The notes beneath the pieces are model-generated. The model worked only from the letters and a program-made list of their open reading frames with translations, was not told the origin of the DNA and made no database searches. A stretch of DNA of 64,000 nt, taken from Ctenosaura bakeri. Its lineage: Eukaryota > Chordata > Lepidosauria > Squamata > Iguanidae. The translations under genes were made by a program, and so were the position numbers. Below, in pieces: positions 50,138 to 61,984 of this stretch (positions are counted from its first letter, which is position 1; the number at the start of each line of letters is the position of its first letter). Where the stretch lies: positions 248,001 through 312,000 of the forward strand of contig CAOLHI010000492.1 of NCBI GenBank assembly GCA_948474755.1. Reading direction: 5' to 3'.

Positions 50138-51592
50138 ACATCTCTGAACAGGTACTTAAGAGGTTGTTTTATCTATAAACCTCTGTTACATAGCTCTAAA
50201 CATCCTTACATCTATTTTAGCATCGCCTAATTGGTTCTTACCAGCAACAGCATGTCTGGGCAATTTATCAGTTACAAGGGACAGCATTATTGGCTTGGAA
50301 GCTCTGTTGCAGCCTTTGCTTCATATGGTGGTCATTACCGAAGCAATCTGTTTTTAGCCTCTTTTATTTTCTCCCTACCCTCCAGCCAGCTATCAGCTAT
50401 CTTATCAAAACAAAGTCACATATAGTGCCTTGTTTATGATATCCAGTCAAAACAGAGATCTTAAAGATGGCATCACTCTGGATCTGGTTGGAGTTTTTGG
50501 CTGCCTACCATCCTGCTTGGGTCAACCAGCACACCTGCTGAGAGGGTTTATTAACAGTTTACTCTGCTCATATCTCAATGTTGATGAAAATGCAGATATT
50601 TTGGGCAGCATTAGGCTGTCAGTAGGCCAGTAATATGCACATTCTTTAATACACCAAGTTTTCAGCTTCCTATTTTAGACCTTATATTTTATCTATTTCT
50701 GGAACCCCTTATTTACATTTTTGAAGCTTCAGTTTAGCAAATTCTGATCCAAATTAGCATCCAGACTGTATCAATCTCCTGCAGGAAATAATTCAGAACA
50801 GCTGCAGAAAATACAGATATTCAAAAAGGATAGGTTTCCAGGGTATGGGGATTCCAAAAAGCTTGAAATGTCACTTGCAGCGTCAGATTCAACATTCGCA
50901 ACATTTACAATAGAAATCAATCAAAAAGAAGTCCCCAAAATACATATTTCAGAATAAAGTTGTCAGAGCAGATAGGAGCTAAATCTTGTTATTCCTGAGT
51001 AGAGTAAGCCCATTAAAGCTCTAGTATTTACAGAATCTTTGGATTTATAGCATCTATGTTGACTCACCATTTAACAAGTGGTTGAATGGCTTTAATTAGA
51101 ACTAATCAATAGGATGCCAATGTAGACTGACAAATTCAACATAAGAAAATATTTTTTAAAAAAAAAAGAGTCCATTTCAGAGTCGTAGAAACCAGCATGT
51201 GCAAAGCAAGGAAAGACTTGTTCAAGCAAGTCAACAACAATGGTTGGAAACACCCACTTCAAAGCAGAGGAAGTTTCAATGGCATCTGTCACCTATTAAC
51301 AGTGTAAGCAGGGAAACCAAAAGAGAAGTGCAAAAAGCATTTTGTAGTGTGAGAAGCAATGCACATCAACAGCTACGCCTGGCTATTGAATACAGAATCT
51401 GAGATTCTACGTCACATTCATAACTACATAAAGAAAACATAGATGATCTGCTCATCACACTACAGCTTGGGGTTGCAAGATGGCTAGCTACCTCATTCTG
51501 AAGTGCCCAACTCACCTGTGCAGCAGACTTCCATTGCACTGAGTTGTTCTTCCAGTTTAAGGTGGGTTCTTGAGGGTCCTTACAATTGTGGC
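50138..51592. other. No gene recognised
   Basis: Non-coding. A short CCTGAGTAGAGTAAGCCCAT near 50995 is family F-like. No exon was seen. Confidence 0.45.
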
Positions 51593-51700
51593 AGTAGTGA
51601 CACAATCATGAATATACAGCATAAGTGAATACAGAGCAGTTACAGGTCTATAACTCCAGGTTATGAATCCATAAGTGCAGTGCAGGATGTCAGCCAACAT
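51593..51700 (+). repeat. Unnamed dispersed repeat, copy 2
   Basis: Same orientation and order of motifs as 34074-34180. Flanking sequence differs, which sets the shared length to about 105 bp. Confidence 0.6.
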
Positions 51701-52273
51701 CACCTGCCTGCACCTGTGCTTAGACTCATGCCAACTTCCTTCTTGTGACTGAGAGCAACTACAATAACCTGATTTCAAGGTTAGAGTTTCTGTCACAGCT
51801 ACTGAGCTAATATAAGGAAAGCATGCTGTACAGTCGGTTCACCAGGCCCAGCCTCCAAAACGTTAAGTGGTACTGTTAACAATAATACCATGTGATAATA
51901 TTATGACAGAATTGAACAGCATCCTTGCAGGGTAACTTTCTACTGAGAAAGGAATTGGGTTCTGGTTTCAAAGCAGACTTGATGACCATCCGCAGGAGGT
52001 GTCACATCCTTGATGGAAAATTACTTTCTTTTTAAAAAAATAAAAATCAGTTGGAAAAGAAAAGCAGAAGCTCCAGGGAAGAGAGAGGAAGAAGGAGAGG
52101 CTGTCCGGCTGGGACCCAGAACCAGAACACTTTTGTTGTAGGGTGCAGCATACTTTAACATTTCCTTACAGGTTCCATGAAACTTAACTGTGAAACTTAT
52201 GTGTGGAAGAGCAGAAGCCTTTGATTACAAACAATGTCCAAAGGGGGGGGGGTTCTACACATTTCCTATTTTG

Positions 52274-53179
52274 ATTCCATCAAATTGGGTGATCTCCATG
52301 ATTGATAGGTATTATTTGTTACCCTGCTCTTCTTGGTGTGTCAGGTGAACCACTGTTTGCTCTCCACCTAAATTGTTTCACAGAGTCATGTCTTCCCCAG
52401 GGTACCTTTCCTCCAGGGTTCACCTGCTTTCACTGTTTTTTCTTTGCTTATGGCTCAGCCTAATAAAAAAGAAGCAAGTTTACCCAAAAGGGGAGAGGAA
52501 GGCTCAGTCCAATCTTAATTTAGAACAGAGGGAAAGTAGTCATGGAGGCCATCTACATTTGTCACAGTGCAGATATTTAATCTGTTGCATCAGTTGCAAT
52601 GCCAGCACTAGCAGCCCAATGGTGCTGACTTTCCCTACCCTGCTCACTTACCATTTATTCTCATTGTCAGCTCCTTGACAATGTTCCAGATAGACGACAA
52701 AAAAGGGATCTTGCTGAGCACTTTTGAAGTATCGGTCACGGCTGCAAGCTGTGGTCGTCTTGGCATAACAAAAGCCACACAGACTGAAGCCACATAACAT
52801 TTAACAGTTTCAACGCTTGGGGAGCATTGCATGTTTAAGAGAGAAAAACGCTGTTGTTCATTAAGTACAAAGTATCTACTATATAGAGATGGAAAAAATA
52901 TTAGAAACTATGTAATGAAGTGGTTGAAAAATGGGTTTCTTGAATGGTGGGAAACACTGACAAGCAGAATTTTAGATGGGTGAGAAATTTTGTAGTTCAG
53001 AGTTTCCTCTATGTGAAAAATGCACAGGTTTGGGGTTTTTTGCACTGAAAAAGGCATTTTCTAGACAGAAAAAAAATCTGTGCAAAAATAACACTTGTAC
53101 ACAAGAATTCTGTTTTTTTACAAAGAATCCTATTTTCTACATAAAAACTGATTTATTTTGAATATTTACCAATAACAGT
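52274..53179 (+). repeat. Left arm of a large inverted duplication
   Basis: About 906 bp, starting ATTCCATCAAATTGGGTGAT and ending CCAATAACAGT. It is nearly identical to the reverse complement of 57526-58861 apart from a 424-bp insertion there. A 101-codon frame (52373-52678) is open in both arms and differs at 7 residues. The edges are sharp: outside them the sequences are unrelated. Confidence 0.9.
52652..52787 (-). other. Exon-like segment inside the left arm (unidentified)
   Basis: Minus strand: a GTGGCTTCAG acceptor-like site, an open frame including MPRRPQLAAVTDTSKVLSKI then PFLSSIWNIVKELTMRING, then ATG|GTAAGTGAG, a good donor. I do not recognise the peptide. The right-arm copy (58348-58483) has CGA changed to TGA and would be stopped. 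It could be an exon remnant of a duplicated gene or a chance frame. Confidence 0.3.
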
Positions 53180-53457
53180 GTTTCTTAGGATTGTTTTGAA
53201 AATTTGTAACTGCTTTGAAAATTTATAATAAACTACCTCTGCAGTTATTATTGGAATAATTAATGCATGTATCACATTGCCATGATGTGCAAAATATCTA
53301 GTCACCCTCTATAATGGGAAGGTTTTTGTGATCCACTCATGAAAGAATATGTCAGCTCCATCCACTTGCATCACTAACACAAGATGTGTCAATATGCCCA
53401 AGAGCTGGGTTAAAACATACTGAAGAGTATCAAGCTTAATAGGACTCCTAATATTAC

Positions 53458-53458
<1 letters not shown>

Positions 53459-53524
<66 letters not shown>

Positions 53525-53526
53525 AA
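53459..53526. repeat. (AAAG)n microsatellite
   Basis: About seventeen AAAG units. It lies just outside the left arm in the spacer of the inverted duplication. Confidence 0.95.
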
Positions 53527-54066
53527 AAGGAAGGATTGATTCTACCCAGAGGTTGCTGGTGACTCCATTACTTTGGAGCACAGAAACAACACTGGATTTT
53601 ACAGGTGCTCTGGTTTTAATGAAGCATTTTATGTGAACTATCCTAGGTGCTGAACTCTATTCCCAAAATAGGCTCAGCACCTTAGATAACTCTTGCAAAA
53701 CATCTCATCAAACCCAAATTAGCACTTGTAAGCCTCAGCATAGATCCATTGCTCCCTGGATCAAAGGCATCCCCAGTCACCTCTGATTCCAAGTTTGTCT
53801 GTCTGAGTCTGTCTCTGTCTGTTTATAGAATCCCCTCCTTCATAATCTGAAGGCCCTGAATTATGTCTTGTCTTTGGCATAAATCCATCACTGCCATGGC
53901 CAGAGTGCCTCAACAACAACACCTGAACAAGTGTTATCCTGTATTCTGGGGGTCCCTGGAGGGGTACCCAAATAACCAAGCAAAAACACAAGATGAGGAA
54001 ATTAACTCGAGCACTCTCTTAAGCTAACGAGAGGCAGGGTAACTTAGCAGGGATCTTGTAACCCAA

Positions 54067-54813
54067 TGTCTACAGGGTCAGATCAGAAGAGTAGTCAGAC
54101 AAGTGTTAAAATAGTAAAATGGTAGCTTTATTAAAGGACAAACAACAGAAAAGACAACACAAGCGCACAGCTAACTAGAAATTAGAAACGAGAGTTTTTG
54201 GGGGAAATGGGTGATACCTTATCTCGTAGTCCTGGAGAAAAGTGGAGGCTTGCAGGGAAGAAAGCTCAGTGCGGTTCACTGAGGGGATGACTTGCTGGAC
54301 ACAGCTGCAGCAGGGCTGGATGGAACTTAGGAGCGATCCAAGCTGCCTGAGGAGGACTTGGAATTGGGGAATTTTTATAGGATGGATTATGCCTACAGGC
54401 CATGCCATACTAGGTGAGAACATTGTGAGTTTGGAGCGGGACAAAGCTTTGGCAAAGGTCAAGTTTTACATGATCAGCTTAGCGCAGATTTAACAATAGA
54501 GTAGCCAGTATGCAAATAGCTTGGCATTACGAGAGTGCCGGCTCGAGGTCGAGCGTCTTTGTGTAAAGTCGCGCTTAAGCAAGGTGTGTCTGCAAAAGAG
54601 GTCCCTGAAGCAACGGAGTGGCGTTAATCTGCCTGCCTAAGTGGGGATTGGAATGTCCAACCATTAACTGGCCGTGCCTGTTTACGTGCTTGTCCGGTGG
54701 CCCTTGCAAACACGTGGAGCAGGGTGGCAGAGAAAGGTCAAGTGAAGGCCAAATAAGTTTGATATCAAGAGATATCTAGTGCTATCACCGGGTATGTCTG
54801 AACCATAGTAACA
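54067..54813 (-). mobile_element. LTR-like block of an LTR retroelement
   Basis: On the minus strand it begins TGTTACTATGG (54813) and ends CTGTAGACA (54067), the TG...CA form of LTRs. It has a CCTATAAAAATTCCCC TATA box (54366-54382) and an AATAAA signal (54127-54132) about 240 bp downstream, the order promoter-R-polyA. TTGGGTTACAAG follows directly and could be a primer-binding site. It retains more CpG than its neighbours. No gag or pol is seen within the spacer, so it is a lone LTR with at most a short leader. Confidence 0.55.
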
Positions 54814-55034
54814 CAAGGACAATGTTCCTGCCATTCTTAGCACTGAATAGTGTAAGGAAGCTCTCTCTACACATTCTGATGTATCTGCCTATGCTTCTCA
54901 AAGAGGTGAGAGACCCTGATTGGCCCAGAGTACTTCTTTCAAGGGAAAAACTCTCTGTGTGTCTTATCAGCCCAGGAAAAGATACAGGTGGTGGAGAAGC
55001 ATTATGCCATAGGCAAAGAGTATTGTTACAATGG

Positions 55035-55250
55035 ATTCAACAAATCAATTATTGAATGTGGAGTCAATACTTATATAAAAGTAATTGATTTGTGGGTCAT
55101 AATAATTGTGGTTAGTACTTGCATTTAACCCTCAGTTGGGAACCATACAGCACCCGCGCCCCCCCCCCCAACAATTGTAGTTGACTGCAAATTCCCATAG
55201 CCCTAGCCAGCATAGCCAATGGTCAGGAATGCTGTTATTCTCAGCTGGGA
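55035..55250. repeat. Family F half plus family A element
   Basis: AATTGTGGTTAGTACTTGCA at 55105 is a family F arm. AACCATACAGCACC, CATAGCCCTAGCCAGC and CAATGGTCAGGAATGCTG at 55140-55250 form a diverged family A copy containing a C10 run. The same F-A order occurs at 25471-25725. Confidence 0.55.
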
Positions 55251-56124
55251 CTCAAAATAGCATTCAGGCCCATGCATCTGTGTCATCCTTTGATCAATAT
55301 TGGTTATATGGAATAGCGGAGGGCTTAGTTGAATTTGACTTAATTATTCAGTCCTGCCTTCAGGTTTTACAAGCAATGGTGATGTGTTGTTGTCATCATT
55401 TTAAAAGCATCTCATATTTTCACTGATTTTGTTGAAAACCAGCAGGGTGCAGTATTTGCACACAACATTAAAGCATGGCTACCCTTGTTCAGATATTTAG
55501 CATGCATCACACAGAAACAAATGTATCATCCACTCACAATGCTGATGCACTAAGTATTAATTTTATGAAATAAACATTATCAATGATTGTTACATGCTTA
55601 GTGATAATTGGGACTGACAATAAAACATGTTTATGCCACTACAGACAGTTACTTAGCGCCCTTTCTTACTTTATTAGCAAGATCCATTGTTCTGCTTTAT
55701 GAAAAAGGCATCAATCCAAAACAGGGATATAAGGAAATAACAATTATACCCAAGCAAACAAGCACTCTCTTCTTAAGCTGGAACGGTCCTAAGGCAATAA
55801 AACATTCAGTTGAACCACATCCATGGGAGAAATGGCACCATATAGCTGCCTTGGAGCCCTTGTTAGGAGAAAGATGGAATATAAATTGTACAAAGAAACA
55901 AAATAATAATTCCAAGGGGGACATAATCTGGGAAGGGGGTGTATGATCATAAAACTGGCACAGACCCGGCAGAATCTCATCCAGGAAAAAAAATGAATTT
56001 TATCGCAGATAGTGCATTAACAAGAGTAAACTGAAGAAGTGTGGGGGAAGATATGGAATAAGAAGCAGCAGGTCTGGATCGTTCTATGAAAGAAGATTGC
56101 AGACCATTCACTGATAGTCATTAG

Positions 56125-56222
56125 AACAGGGGTGGCCCATGGCATTTCAGATGTTGATCTGCCATTCTCAGCAGCTCTAGCCAACATAGTTAGAGAATTG
56201 TGGGAGTTATGGTTCAAAACAT
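56125..56222. repeat. Family A, diverged
   Basis: Left GGGGTGGCCCATGGCATTTC; right TTGTGGGAGTTATGGTTC; spacer TCTAGCCAACATAG. Confidence 0.55.
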
Positions 56223-56381
56223 GGGCAAGAGTATCTGATTCCTTTTGCTATCACAGAAGGTATTTTAATATTAAAGTGTGCACAAATGTAAAACTTCCCC
56301 CCACTACTTCTAACTCCCCTGCAGCTCAAAGTAAGCACAGTCAACTCAGTTAAGAAAAAAAAGGATAAGAAGACAAGATCT

Positions 56382-56611
56382 GGGGCTCTTTCATGCTATT
56401 CAATTATACCATTATCATTCTGCTTTGATTGCCATGGTTCCATCCTGTGGAATACTCAGATTTGCAGTTGAGGGAGAGGCATTTGGATTTCTCAGTCAGA
56501 GAGCTCCTCTGAGGCCTTTCACCAAACTACAACCCCCAGGATTCTATAAGATGCAGCTATGGCAGTTAAAGTGAAATTGTAGTGCTACAATTGTGTTGTG
56601 TGAAAGGAACC
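56382..56611. mobile_element. Fold-back DNA element, family D
   Basis: Left end GGGGCTCTTTCATGCTATTC; right end reverse complement GGTTCCTTTCACACAACAC. Inner arms carry CATGGTTCCATCCTGTGG and GCTATGGCAGTTAAAGTG, with ACTACAACCCCCAGGATTC. About 230 bp, no coding capacity. Confidence 0.75.
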
Positions 56612-57369
56612 TTGGATCAGACCAAAAACTTATCTAATCCAGCATCCTAACTGACCAGTGCAGGGCATGAATGCAATAACACACTCCTTCTCATGATCCT
56701 GAGTAATTACCTCTGAGAATCTTCATCCTGTTCACTTTCATCACGTCATACAAAATTTTATAACCCCTACAGTGTATCTTCTGTATGTTTTTATACTAAT
56801 TAGGCCCAAACTTTCTTCAAAGGGTAGGTGCTTCAGCACTTTGATTCTTTTGGTTTTTCTTTTCTACTCTTTTTTCAGCTCAGTGATATCTGCAACAAGT
56901 GTAGGCATGTACTCTATCACTAGATAAGAACAGTACATGCTTTTCAAAGAACTTAGTAATAGGGCATTGATGAATGAAAGCTACTTAAAACAAAATACAT
57001 TGCTGACATTGTAGTTCCAAGCACCCTTCCCTATTACCATTACCATTATAGCTACATCCTGCTATTCAAAAGAAACTAACATAGAAACACACCTTAGTAA
57101 AGATGCTACACATCTTCTGCAACTATATAAAATAATTAAAATAATTTAAGAAATCAATTACCAAAGGAGAGAAATTATTCCTCCTTATCATACTCCAGTT
57201 ACAATATAACTAATTGTCCCTTGATTTGTTTATTTTTTTTCAAAAAGGGATATAGTTGCAGTTATTTCCAAGTTCTGAGCAGCTTTACTGGGGTCCACCA
57301 AATCAAAAAATTTGACAGAAAGTTATGGCATTAGAGTGGCAAAACATGACAAACTAAAATAGTTTTCTC

Positions 57370-57476
57370 CAGCCAGGTCTTGTCCAGATGCTATGGCCTA
57401 CAATTCCCAGAATTCCTGGTTGTTGGCCATCTGGCTGGACTTGACATGGACTGAAGTCCAAGCTATTGGGGTAAGA
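57370..57476. repeat. Family A, diverged
   Basis: GTCCAGATGCTATGGCCTAC, AATTCCCAGAATTCC and GACTGAAGTCCAAGC with spacer GTTGTTGGCCATCTGG. Confidence 0.55.
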
Positions 57477-57482
57477 TGAGGA

Positions 57483-57525
57483 GCCTATTCACTCTGTAAA
57501 ATTATAGCACTATTATTCTATTTTA
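57483..57525. repeat. Half of a family D element at the inverted-repeat border
   Basis: GCCTATTCACTCTGTAAAAT then TATAGCACTATTATTC is one arm of family D. It stops exactly where the right arm of the inverted duplication begins. Confidence 0.6.
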
Positions 57526-58861
57526 ACTGTTATTGGTAAATATTCAAAATAAATCAGTTTTTATGTAGAAAATAGGATTCTTTGTAAAAAAAAAACAGAA
57601 TTCTTGTGTACAAGTGTTATTTTTGCACAGATTTTTTTTCTGTCTAGAAAATGCCTTTTTCGATGCAAAAAACCCCAAACCTGTGCATTTTTCACATAGA
57701 GGAAACTCTGAACTACAAAGTTTCTCACCCATCTAAAATTCTGCTTGTCAGTGTTTCCCACCATTCAAGAAACCCATTTTTCAACCACTTCATTACATAG
57801 GCCCTTTTCGCACGTGTTTTTTTTTTTTTTGCATGAGCGCCGCACAAATGGGAGCGCCGCTGCACACGACGCACTCCCACTTGCGCGGCGCTCACGAGGC
57901 TGAAGCGGGGCGGGGGTGTATTTTTTGATTTTCTGCTTGAAACCAAAAATAGCCCACACTCGTGCAATGCTCGCGCTGTGCTCGTGCACTTACCTCCGTG
58001 CAGTGCGTCGGTGAGCCAGGCGGGAAGTGCTTCCTTTTCCCGCGGAGCCTACAGCTCCCACAGTGCCCTTCGGAAGGAAGGGACGGGGCGCTCGTGCGAC
58101 GGTCGCATCATCACGAAGCGCCCTGCAGAAGGAAGGAGGGGGAAGCAGCAGCGTCGCGAAGGAGGCTTCTCGCGCGAGGCACCCTCCCCCCATTATGGGA
58201 AAAGGTAAGATGTGAAAAGGGCCATAGTTTCTAATATTTTTTCCATCTCGATATAGTAGATACTTTGTAATTAATGAACAACAGTGTTTTTCTCTCTTAA
58301 ACATGCAATGCTCCCCAAGCATTGAAACTGTTAAATGTTATGTGGCTTCAGTCTGTGTGGCTTTTGTTATGCCAAGATGACCACAGCTTGCAGCCGTGAC
58401 CGATACTTCAAAAGTGCTCAGCAAGATCCCTTTTTTGTCGTCTATCCGGAACAATGTCAAGGAGTTGACAATGAGAATAAATGGTAAGCGAGCAGGGGAA
58501 GGAAAGTCACCACCATTGGGCTGCTAGTGCTGGCATTGCAACTGATGCAACAGATTAAATATCTGCACTGTGACAAATGTAGATGGCCTCCATGACTACT
58601 TTCCCTCTGTTCTAAATTAGGATTGGATTGAGCCTTCCTCTCCCCTTTTGGGTAAACTTGCTTCTTTTTTATTAGGCTGATCCATAAGCAAAGAAAAAAC
58701 AGTGAAAGCAGGTGAACTCTGGAGGAAAGGTACCCTGGGGAAGACATGACTCTGTGAAACAATTTAGGTGGAGAGCAAACAGTGGTTCACCTGACACACC
58801 AAGAAGAGCAGGGTAACAAATAATACCTATCAATCATGGAGATCACCCAGTTTGATGGAAT
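57526..58861 (-). repeat. Right arm of the large inverted duplication
   Basis: Reverse complement of 52274-53179, interrupted at 57800-58223 by a family E element with its 3-bp duplication; without it the arm is about 909 bp. Open frames 58457-58762 and 57544-57732 mirror those of the left arm. Confidence 0.9.
57800..58223 (-). mobile_element. GC-rich non-autonomous DNA element (family E) with proven empty site
   Basis: 424 bp. It starts GGCCCTTTTCGCACGTG and ends GTAAGATGTGAAAAGGGCC, flanked by ATA on both sides. The left arm of the inverted duplication has the uninterrupted site with one ATA, so boundaries and duplication length are exact. It is very CpG-rich. The reverse complement aligns with 15266-15646. 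No transposase. Confidence 0.85.
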
Positions 58862-60664
58862 TCGTTATACACTCTTAATTGCCTCATGAGCTTGTATACA
58901 TCTCAAGCTTGTAGCTATACATGTTCTGCATTTTCTTTATCTGCAATCCTGTATTTCCCAGTATGTCACCAGAACTTTTGCTCTTAAAATAATTTTGTGG
59001 AGGTGCAGATGTACTTAAAGTCCTTAGAGGCACATTTTCATTCACTGATATGGGTCTTACATATTTTCTCTTCCTTTAGTATTTTCACAGTATTTATTTA
59101 TAGTTATTTACATAATTTTGAAATATTTCATTTATTATTTTGCCATTCCTATCATTGTACTCAGATTGTTACCTACTGCAGTCTGATGAGGACAATTTTT
59201 GATGCAATGTATTCCGCATTTTTACTGTTTAGCAAAAATGTACCAGGAAACAAATGACAGTTTGTCTGCTAATGTTGCACTGCCCTTCACACATCTCAGA
59301 AACAATTCTGAGGTCTCTGTGAAAATTTCTGCATTGGGTGTATCCTTCCCATTCACTAAACATCCCTAGCCTCTGCTCCTCTGAATCCTCATCTCCCTTA
59401 AAGGGAAGCATCCTTACTTCTTCTGTCTCTTCCTTGTCCATCTGCATCAGGTATTGATTTCCTGCTTTTCTACTCCAGAATTTAGAATTTATAGATGAGA
59501 TCCAAATGTGCAAAATACACACATTTTAGGTTTCTTTAATTTTAAATCAATAATATGTGATAGAAATACATCTGCTGTCTAATGTTTCATACCCATGGGT
59601 GAATGCTAATCTTCCTGAGGAGGAATATTTTTTTTAAAAAAGCCACACATCTGTAAGTTTTGAATATTGATAAGCACTCTGACAATCCTTTGTTCTTATG
59701 GCTCTGGATGATCTTTATTATTTTTCAAACAATTAATCATATTAAATGTAAAATAATGCATGAAATTCAAGCATCAGGAAGAGTGCTTTGATGATAGCCC
59801 CATATTCCAAGTTGTGCCTGATCATAATTCTCTCTCAGATGTCTCTGGGTAAAAATTATCACCGGCACTTATCTCTTCCTGAACATTTCCACAGACTGAG
59901 CTGGTATTTTATTAGCATACCGGGAGTGGATGATCACACTGTCAGCATTAACATGTTTTTTGGCAAGCACTTGCTCTCTAAGGTATTTCTGGTTAAATCC
60001 ACAGTTTATCCTTGCCTTTCAGTTTCTGCTTTTGTCTGAAATGTAAACTGCTAAATTGACAAACTCTTCAACAGTGAAAGCTACGAGAACTAGAAAAAGT
60101 CCAGAGGGAAAAGAATATAAATAAAAAAATTTAAAACTGGACACGATCCAAGCTCTGAAGGACTCAGATGCAAATATGGGATGCCTCCTGTGGAAGCAAT
60201 GTCTGTATTGTTCTGTGCCGAAAATGCTCCACTCATGCAGAGTGTAATCATCCTGTGTGGAACACTCCTTGATACAAAGGTTCATATAAAGAAAGCCTGG
60301 AGTTTATTTTAGGCCTTCCTTCCTCTCATCATTGTAATTACCTTTGAAGGTATTGTTAGCTTTGCCAAGTGCCATACTTTATGGAGGCCTGTCCTCTCTT
60401 TAAAGACATTGTCTATTTGAAAGACTGTCTAGTCCAACTCTAGTTCAAAGACCAAGAACCATAAGAGGAAGGAAGAGAAGTGAGGAACTTTGAAATTCCT
60501 CATCAACACCTGGACAAGGAGACCAAGCAGGCAGACGAGTCTCCTGGTCATTGCCTTCCCCACTGTAGTGAGGTCGCTATATTACTGCTATTGAAATTAT
60601 ATATAATTATAAATTATATTACTATTTATATTACTATTTAAAATATAGTCATTGGCCATGATTC
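58862..60664. other. No gene recognised
   Basis: Non-coding, AT-rich; no repeat identified by eye. Short frames near 58997 and 59229 show no family signature. Confidence 0.45.
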
Positions 60665-60930
60665 TAGAATCATACAATCAAGGAGTTGGAAGAGACTGCA
60701 AGGGCCATCCAGTCCAACTCCCTGTCATGCACAAATACACAATCAAAGCACTTCTGACAGAAGGCCGTCCAGCCTCTATTTAAAAACCCCGTACACACAC
60801 TCTGAGGCAGCATATTCCACTGTCAAACAGCTCTTACTATTTAGGAAGTTTTTCCCTAATGTTTGGGTAGAATCTCTTTTCCTGTAGTTTGAAGCCATTG
60901 CTTTGTGTCCTAGCACAGCTCTGTGTCCAA

Positions 60931-61114
60931 GGCCATTTCTGCACTACACTGTTATAGTGCTATTATTCCACTTTCAACATCCTATGGAATCCTGGGGTTT
61001 GCAGTTTGGGGAAGGGCCAGAGGCCCCTTCCCTCCCTAAACGGCAAACCCCAGGATTCCATTGGATATTGAAAGTGGAATAAGAGCACTACAACAGTCTA
61101 GTGCAGAAATGGGT
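60931..61114. mobile_element. Fold-back DNA element, family B, inside CR1
   Basis: Left GGCCATTTCTGCACTACACT then GTTATAGTGCTATTATTCC; right GGAATAAGAGCACTACAAC then GTGCAGAAATGGGT. The CR1 reading continues on both sides. Flanks CAA and CTA are consistent with a diverged 3-bp duplication. Confidence 0.85.
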
Positions 61115-61984
61115 CTAGTCTCTGGAGCAATAGAAAACAAGCTTTCTCCATCTTCAGCCTGACATCCTTTTGAATATTTAAACATGACTATTAATGTCAC
61201 CTCTTAATTTTTTCTTCTCCAGGCTAAACATACCAACTCCCTAAACTACTCTTCACAAGGCATGGTTTCCAGAACTTTTACATTTTGGTTGCCCTTCTCT
61301 GGAAATGTTCCAGCTTGTCACTGTTCCTATTGAAGTATGGTGCTCAGAAGTGGATATGTTATCCCAGCTGAGGTCTGATCAAAGCCCAATATAGTGGTAT
61401 TCTTACTTCGCTCAGTTTGGACACTTTACTCCTATTGATGGAGCCTAGAATTGTATTAGTTTTTTAGCTGCCACATCACACTGTTGACTTATGTTCAGCT
61501 TCTGAACTCCTAAGACTCCTAGATCTCTTTCACATCTACTGTTGTCAAGCCAGGTGTCGCTCATCCTATATCTGTGACTTTCTTTTTTTTCTGTTTGTTT
61601 GTTTTTTTAGTGAGGTGCAACACATTTCTCCTTGTAGAAAGTCATCTTGTTAGTTTTGGTTCAGCTCTCTAATCTGTTAAGGTCATAGTGAATGCTTATC
61701 CTGTCCTCTGGGGTATCAGTTAACTTGGTGTCATCTGAAATTTGATAAGCATGCCCTGTATTCCATCATTCAAATCATTGATAAAGATATTGAATAGACG
61801 TTGAATAGTGGTGAGACCCCACTAGTCACTTCTCTCGGAGAGGAAGAGGAGACATCGGTGAACAATTTTCGGATCAGTCAGCCAACCAATTACAAATCCA
61901 CCTAACATAAGCCTTGTTTGGCCAGCATTTGCTTGTTTGCAAGAATATCATGGGAGACTTTGTCAAAGGCCTTACTGAAATTAA

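Noticed and set aside
52373..52678. 101-codon frame conserved in both inverted arms as a gene
   Set aside because: Conservation is explained by the duplication itself. Seven residue changes show no sign of protein constraint that I can judge, and no family is recognised.
53180..57525. Transposase or polymerase gene between the inverted arms
   Set aside because: No long frame or catalytic motif was seen; the spacer holds a microsatellite, an LTR-like block and small fold-back elements.
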